A stretch of 64,000 nucleotides of DNA from Solobacterium sp. GTDB lineage: Bacteria; Bacillota_I; Bacilli_A; Erysipelotrichales; Erysipelotrichaceae. Position 1 is the first letter of the stretch. Every line of letters starts with the position of its first letter. The DNA lies in the NCBI GenBank assembly GCA_017469355.1, contig JAFUGM010000023.1:25594-89593 (forward strand). Reading direction: 5' to 3'. Positions 60,015 through 64,000 of this stretch are shown here, piece by piece. The notes beneath the pieces were generated by a model. The model had not been told where the DNA came from and searched no databases. It saw nothing but the letters and a program-made list of their open reading frames with translations. The translations under genes were made by a program, and so were the position numbers.

Positions 60015-60485
60015 TCAGTCTGTTTCCTTTGAATCCGGTTCCAGTATTGTATGCAATATCAGTAATCCAACACCCACACAAAGACAGATATCCGCCACAT
60101 TAAATACCGGAAAATCATAGCCGAAAATATAGAAGTTCAGAAAATCCCGAACAAATCCCAGCAATAACCGGTCAATCAGATTTCCTGCAGCTCCTGCTGT
60201 CATCAATACCAGGGCAGAAAACAACAGTTTCTTCCCTTCTTTCCGGGTTTTCTCTAATGCCCATAACATCGCCAGTACTGCCACCGCACTGACAAGAGAC
60301 AGTATCATAGTCTGCCCGGAAAGAATGGACCAGGCAGCACCGGTATTCTTCACATAGGTTAAATAGAAAAACCCAGGAATGATTTCCTTATTAAGAAACC
60401 CTGCGGGATTACTGGCAATCAGGTATTTGGTCACCTGATCCAACGCAATCAATACCGCTATTCCAATCCATTCCATCAGTAACAT
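60015..60485 (-). CDS. lspA: Lipoprotein signal peptidase (signal peptidase II)
   Basis: 156 residues, four membrane segments. Removes the signal peptide of prolipoproteins such as the GH43-like and BMP proteins encoded here. Catalytic Asp pair in AAGNLIDRLLLGFVRDF near 110-120 and FPVFNVADICLCVG near 130-140; conserved early LDQVTKYLI near 15 and YVKNTGAAWS near 44. Start at ATG 60485; TAGAAT lies 7 nt upstream without a ribosome site, so the message is likely leaderless, and the TTG-initiated longer reading overlaps it. Confidence 0.94.
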   Translation of the reverse strand: MLLMEWIGIAVLIALDQVTKYLIASNPAGFLNKEIIPGFFYLTYVKNTGAAWSILSGQTMILSLVSAVAVLAMLWALEKTRKEGKKLLFSALVLMTAGAAGNLIDRLLLGFVRDFLNFYIFGYDFPVFNVADICLCVGVGLLILHTILEPDSKETD

Positions 60486-60492
60486 GACTCTT

Positions 60493-60498
60493 ATTCTA
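60493..60498 (-). promoter_or_regulatory. TAGAAT -10 element, leaderless promoter of lspA
   Basis: Minus strand TAGAAT 7 nt before the ATG at 60485; no ribosome site. Confidence 0.55.
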
Positions 60499-60535
60499 CT
60501 CAATTCCGCAAAGAAAGGAAATCTAAGAACGCATC

Positions 60536-60575
60536 ATAAAAAGCTGAAGGAGTTGATCAGCTCCTTTCAGCTTTG
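60536..60575 (-). terminator. Terminator of the serine hydrolase gene
   Basis: Stem AAGCTGAAGGAG/CTCCTTTCAGCTT (one bulge), then TTTTTATG on the minus strand. Confidence 0.8.
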
Positions 60576-60584
60576 TCATTGTGA

Positions 60585-62015
60585 TTACTGCTTTTCGAAG
60601 AAGACCGGAGAGATTCCCGGGGTCGGTTCAATTACCGCATGGAATCCCTTCACTTCACCATCTTCAATTAAGAAGGTTGCCGGGAACTGCACCCCATATA
60701 CAAACATCGCCGCATCAAATATATCATAGTTGTAATGGGTCAGAATTCCCTGATAGTCATTCCACAGGATGGAAAGCTGTCCATCCTGTTCCTTCACGGT
60801 AATCGTTCCAAATCCCTTACTTACATATACTCCCGCATAGGAGGTTAACGGCAAGGAAGGAACGGTATCCTTTACCCGTGCGGCTTCCTTGGCTTCCATA
60901 CCGGCAGCCATACCCGCAAATAAGGGACCTAATACCGCGTTCAAAGAAGCTGTCCAGTCAGTTTCTTCCACGCCAAGATAATCATCAAGAATCTGATAAA
61001 CAACCGCATTTGTCAGGAAGTTGGTGGTGCCGTTAGTTAATACGATGACACCAAGCTGCTCGGAGGGAAGTAAAGTCATCTGGGCAGAGAACCCTAACGT
61101 ATTACCGCCATGGCTGACCATCTTCACTCCACGGTACTGATCCACAAACCAACCTAATCCATATGTTGTATCGGTTACTTCAGGCAGTGAGAAAAGATAT
61201 GGGCTGCCATTGACCTGTGTCTTATGCATTTCTTCCAAGGAAGCTTCACTCACAAGACGAGCCCCATTCCATGTTCCATCGCCAAGCTGGAAGGAAACAT
61301 ATTTCACCATATCAGAAACCGTGGAGTTAATTCCGCCGGCCGGTGCAATCGACTTCAGAGAAAGATATGGCTGAGCAAGGTTGCCCTGAGGGGTTGCGAT
61401 ATACCCAAGGGATCGGTTTTCTACCTGTTCCATGTCAGATACGGTAAATACCGTATTCGTCATTCCAAGCGGAGTAAGAATACGCTCCTTTACCAGGTCC
61501 TCCCAGGAAGAACCGGTAATCACTTCAGCGACGTGACCCGCAAGTGCGACCATCTGATTGGAATACCTGAATCCCTGACGGAACGGATACTGCGCTTCCA
61601 GGTACTCCAGCATCGGAACCAGGTCACTGCGCTGTTCTGGAACCGGGTAGATGGATTGGGCATCATAAGCTGCTACACCCGTCTGATGAGAAAGCAGATC
61701 CCGTACGGTCACTTCTTCAGTGACGTTGTCATCATACAGTTTCAAAGAAGGAATCACTTCCTTGACCCGGGTATCCCAATTCAGTTTTCCTTCATCCACC
61801 AGCATCCCAAGAATCAATGCAGTAAAGCTCTTGGTTGCTGAGCCAATCGGCATCATGGTATCCGCATCAACAGGATCCGTGTCATTGCGTTTTCCATAGC
61901 CTTTTGTCAGCACGACTTCCCCATCTTTTACAATACCGATGGAAAAGCCCTGAAGGTTCCATTTCGAAAGCAGTTCTTCTGCGTGGATGTCTAAAGTCTG
62001 TACGTAGTTTCCCAT
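60585..62015 (-). CDS. Class C beta-lactamase-like serine hydrolase
   Basis: 476 residues. Penicillin-binding-like serine hydrolase: SxxK in GSATKSFTA near 58 (nucleophile Ser and base Lys), YxN in FRYSNQMVAL near 150, and the HGG triad in SHGGNTLGFSAQ near 290; then a C-terminal beta domain (about 370-476), as in D-aminopeptidase/esterase relatives (DUF3471-like). No signal peptide, so it is cytosolic and not a resistance enzyme. GGAGGAG lies before the ATG. It starts 17 nt after the dipeptide epimerase gene, pointing to a peptidase or amidase on recycled murein peptides. Confidence 0.85.
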   Translation of the reverse strand: MGNYVQTLDIHAEELLSKWNLQGFSIGIVKDGEVVLTKGYGKRNDTDPVDADTMMPIGSATKSFTALILGMLVDEGKLNWDTRVKEVIPSLKLYDDNVTEEVTVRDLLSHQTGVAAYDAQSIYPVPEQRSDLVPMLEYLEAQYPFRQGFRYSNQMVALAGHVAEVITGSSWEDLVKERILTPLGMTNTVFTVSDMEQVENRSLGYIATPQGNLAQPYLSLKSIAPAGGINSTVSDMVKYVSFQLGDGTWNGARLVSEASLEEMHKTQVNGSPYLFSLPEVTDTTYGLGWFVDQYRGVKMVSHGGNTLGFSAQMTLLPSEQLGVIVLTNGTTNFLTNAVVYQILDDYLGVEETDWTASLNAVLGPLFAGMAAGMEAKEAARVKDTVPSLPLTSYAGVYVSKGFGTITVKEQDGQLSILWNDYQGILTHYNYDIFDAAMFVYGVQFPATFLIEDGEVKGFHAVIEPTPGISPVFFEKQ

Positions 62016-62032
62016 AACTCCTCCTTGATTAC

Positions 62033-63100
62033 TCAGAACCCTTGTACTTCTATTCCAATTCCCGGCGCATCACTCAGGGTGATCGATCCTCCCTGAGAGG
62101 TAAATCCGCCAGTGATCCAGTCACAATGTGAGAAGAAGGTAATATCGAGGTCAATCTTCGATATATTTCTTCGTGCCGCCGCCAGATGCATTGCGGCAGT
62201 ATTAGCGATCACGCTTTCTCCCATACATCCGATCATGCAGAAAAGATGATTTGCCTCACCTATGGCGTTGATTCGTGATGCCGGGGCAATCCCTCCGCAT
62301 TTCATGAGTTTGATATTCAGCCCATCGCAGGCACGCATTGCGCCTAACTTTGCGGCATCTTCCGGCAGATGACAGCTTTCATCTGCCGCAATCGGTAATA
62401 AGGAGGCCTGTTTTATTTCCTTTAAGCCATCATAATCAAGTGCCTTTACCGGCTGTTCGATGAGTTCAATACCAAGCTTACGCAGCTCTGGTTCAATCTG
62501 TAAGGTATCTTTTACACTCCATCCCTGATTCGCATCAACCCGGAGTATGATATCTTCACCTACGGCAGAGCGGATGGCTTTCATCCGTTCAAGATCAGAA
62601 GCGATGTCATGACCAAGTTTTATTTTAAGAATGCGAAACCCCTTCTCTTTCCAGGAAAGACAATCTTCCGCCATGAGGTCAGGAGTATTGATTCCAATGG
62701 TCACATCGGATTCCAGAAGGGGATCACTTCCTCCAAGATACTTATACAGCGGCACATTCATCTTTTTCGCTGCAATGTCATGGCAGGCAATGTCGATTGC
62801 GGCTTTCACTGAAGTATGCCCATGAAACATTCCATCCATGACTTCATGGATCGTTTCAATCGCTAAGGGATCCATGCCGATGAGTTTCTTACGGAACTCT
62901 CCCGCAATCACCATACAGGTATCGAGGTTATCTCCTGTCACATATTCCAGAGGTCCTGCTTCACCATAACCGACAATGCCTTCATCGGTATCCATTCTCA
63001 GAATCATCGTTTCAAAGCCATAGAGTACCGCAAAGGCAATTTCAAATGGTTTATCAAACTGAAACTCTGCTTTACGAAATGAGATATCAGTAATTTTCAT
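62033..63100 (-). CDS. Dipeptide epimerase (L-Ala-D/L-Glu epimerase-like, enolase superfamily)
   Basis: 355 residues. Muconate-lactonizing subgroup. Acid/base Lys pair in ILKIKLGHD near 160 and NIKLMKCGG near 262; metal ligands in LRVDANQGW near 187 (Asp), ELIEQPV near 215 (Glu) and IAADESCH near 240 (Asp); final GCMGESVIAN near 290. This set is that of dipeptide epimerases such as YkfB/YcjG, which act on murein-derived L-Ala-D-Glu. AGGAAG lies 7 nt before the ATG. Followed closely by a serine hydrolase. Confidence 0.9.
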   Translation of the reverse strand: MKITDISFRKAEFQFDKPFEIAFAVLYGFETMILRMDTDEGIVGYGEAGPLEYVTGDNLDTCMVIAGEFRKKLIGMDPLAIETIHEVMDGMFHGHTSVKAAIDIACHDIAAKKMNVPLYKYLGGSDPLLESDVTIGINTPDLMAEDCLSWKEKGFRILKIKLGHDIASDLERMKAIRSAVGEDIILRVDANQGWSVKDTLQIEPELRKLGIELIEQPVKALDYDGLKEIKQASLLPIAADESCHLPEDAAKLGAMRACDGLNIKLMKCGGIAPASRINAIGEANHLFCMIGCMGESVIANTAAMHLAAARRNISKIDLDITFFSHCDWITGGFTSQGGSITLSDAPGIGIEVQGF

Positions 63101-63125
63101 AATGATCTTCCTACCCTGTAATTAA

Positions 63126-63131
63126 ATTATA
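63126..63131 (-). promoter_or_regulatory. TATAAT -10 element of the epimerase operon
   Basis: Minus-strand TATAAT 25 nt before the ATG at 63100. The palindrome at 63140-63155 covers the -35 position. Confidence 0.55.
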
Positions 63132-63139
63132 AACAATTC

Positions 63140-63155
63140 ATGCATGCCCATGCAT
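63140..63155. promoter_or_regulatory. Palindromic operator candidate upstream of the epimerase gene
   Basis: ATGCATG-CC-CATGCAT. The same half-sites with 2-bp spacing occur upstream of glgB (44910-44927). It overlaps the expected -35. Confidence 0.5.
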
Positions 63156-63511
63156 ACTCAAATCACAGGACAAAAGAAAACATTAACGAATATTATTCCT
63201 TCGTGTATATTTTCTGGACGGTAATATCCGTCTCGAAAGATTCTCTATTTGGAGCAGTTATTTCCTTTGATGTGCCGCAATTCTGCAGTCTTACCTATTG
63301 GAACCGTAACTACAACATAAATTTCTTGTTGGAAAAGCATAAGGAAGTTTTCTTAATCTGTACTCCGACATGAACAAGAATTACAATCTCGTGAAGCCGC
63401 AAACAGCGACTTCACGAACCCCTATCTTTTTTACTTAACATCGTAACGTTCCGTATGATAACTCAAAGTCATTGTCGGAATCTAAGTGTGACTCCAATAA
63501 TGAAAGAACAG
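63156..63511. other. Intergenic stretch without a convincing gene
   Basis: About 356 bp. A 77-codon open frame on the plus strand (63140-63373) has no ribosome site and no recognisable motif and starts inside the palindrome, so it is not called. A hairpin CGTGAAG/CTTCACG (63390-63396, 63410-63416) is followed, 10 nt on, by a T run on the plus strand; it may be a weak terminator of an unknown transcript. Confidence 0.5.
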
Positions 63512-63994
63512 TTATCCGACCACGTGCATTACATCATCTACAGAAATATCGAATGTTTCTGCCGTCTCCCGGTACGCTTCTGCGTTACTCATCCCCTTGG
63601 AAGTCAAACGGCTGAATAACTTCCGGATATGCACCATTAGCGCCTTAATTTCCCCTTCTTCACGACCTTCCTCACGTCCTTCCTCACGGCCTTCTTCACG
63701 ACCCACTTCACGGCCTTCTTCTCTTCCTCTTTCTACCTCATCTAAAACATAATTAAACATATTCTCGTACTTTTCCCTCCATTCCTTACTTTGGTTTAAT
63801 CGCAGTACTTCTTCATGCACTTCTTTTACAAACGGATCTTCTCCCACTTCCCCAGTTAGCAGATAATGACAGAATTCATTCAATGTCGGATTTTCTGGAA
63901 CTGGCTTCCCACTCGCATTGATGAAATATGTATGTGCCCCGTCATTGAAGATTCTGTCGGTGCCTTCAACCATTTTAATGATCCTGTAAACCAT
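63512..63994 (-). CDS. Rpn-family PD-(D/E)XK nuclease/putative transposase, C-terminal part (5' end probably outside window)
   Basis: At least 160 residues. TDRIFNDGAHTYFINASGK near 12-30 and PFVKEVHEEVLRLNQSKEWR near 54-73 match the region after the nuclease core in Rpn family recombination-promoting nucleases. The catalytic PD-(D/E)XK part would lie upstream, beyond 64000, so this is most likely a window-edge truncation; an ATG at 63994 preceded by GGAAGG at the very edge leaves open a short separate gene. From about 92 to 115 there are six near-perfect GREEG/GREVG pentads, then a helical tail ending SVDDVMHVVG. Confidence 0.7.
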   Translation of the reverse strand: MVYRIIKMVEGTDRIFNDGAHTYFINASGKPVPENPTLNEFCHYLLTGEVGEDPFVKEVHEEVLRLNQSKEWREKYENMFNYVLDEVERGREEGREVGREEGREEGREEGREEGEIKALMVHIRKLFSRLTSKGMSNAEAYRETAETFDISVDDVMHVVG

Positions 63995-64000
63995 CCTTCC

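Noticed and set aside
60585..62015. Antibiotic-resistance beta-lactamase
   Set aside because: No signal peptide, large C-terminal domain, and operon with a dipeptide epimerase point to peptide metabolism.
63140..63373. 77-codon plus-strand gene
   Set aside because: Starts inside a palindrome, has no ribosome site, no motif and an odd composition.

Overview
The window is one contiguous stretch of a low-to-mid GC Bacillota (Firmicutes) chromosome. Gram-type PolC, FakA/Asp23, RNase HIII, MutS2, DivIB, an EngB next to Lon, and HrcA-type (CIRCE) and CcpA-type (cre) operators all point there. Gene content and style (DUF6796-like membrane proteins, very compact operons) best fit the Erysipelotrichia, but this placement is an inference. 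Almost every gene is on the minus strand.

Layout. 1-3763: most of polC (3' end outside the window). 3.8-7.8 kb: two metallo-beta-lactamase-fold hydrolases, a DUF6796-like membrane protein and a HerA-like ATPase. 7.8-13.5 kb: recG-rnc-galK-herA in one direction, preceded by nanE and a DeoR-type regulator. 13.5-20.4 kb: a wall, division and cysteine block (murG-murB-divIB-cysK-cysE) leading into asp23-fakA. 20.5-23 kb: a GH43-like lipoprotein, a 57-residue protein with a promoter/cre/terminator unit, a MazG-like protein and a Crp-like regulator. 23-28.3 kb: tig, lon, engB under paired CIRCE elements, an unknown protein and tRNA-Arg. 28.3-36.1 kb: phosphodiesterase, VanY-like peptidase, cvpA-mutS2-uvrC, acetyltransferase and SnoaL-like protein. 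36.2-42.2 kb: an accessory patch with an ATPase/nuclease, a second DUF6796-like protein, an IS200/IS605 element (tnpA, tnpB) and an N-terminally shortened ATPase-like protein. 42.2-46.4 kb: flavodoxin, glgB, GNAT acetyltransferase, RNase HIII. 46.4-56.4 kb: a nucleoside uptake and salvage locus (BMP-type ABC transporter, two nucleoside hydrolases, a nucleoside phosphorylase, divergent adenosine deaminase) and dCMP deaminase. 56.5-64 kb: an AAA/DUF4143 ATPase with a periodic repeat array upstream, rhomboid-rluD-lspA, a muropeptide-type epimerase with a beta-lactamase-like hydrolase, and a partial Rpn-family nuclease.

How genes work together. The salvage locus imports nucleosides, splits them to base and sugar, and deaminates adenosine. 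tig-lon-engB forms a proteostasis unit under apparent heat-shock control. murG-murB-divIB-cysK-cysE overlap end to start and look translationally coupled. lspA-rluD-rhomboid and cvpA-mutS2-uvrC are similarly tight.

Most notable observations: (1) an 8-bp motif ATCGGAAG repeated four times at an exact 23-bp period upstream of the AAA/DUF4143 ATPase, followed on the other side by about 260 bp of nested hairpins ending in a terminator, a possible unannotated structured RNA; (2) at least twelve genes whose -10-like hexamer lies only 6-8 nt upstream of the ATG, implying widespread leaderless transcription; (3) tandem CIRCE-like elements at tig; (4) closely related palindromes upstream of the two DUF6796-like paralogues; (5) a small cysteine-containing ORF leading the nucleoside transporter operon; (6) a TnpB that has lost its zinc-ribbon cysteines.
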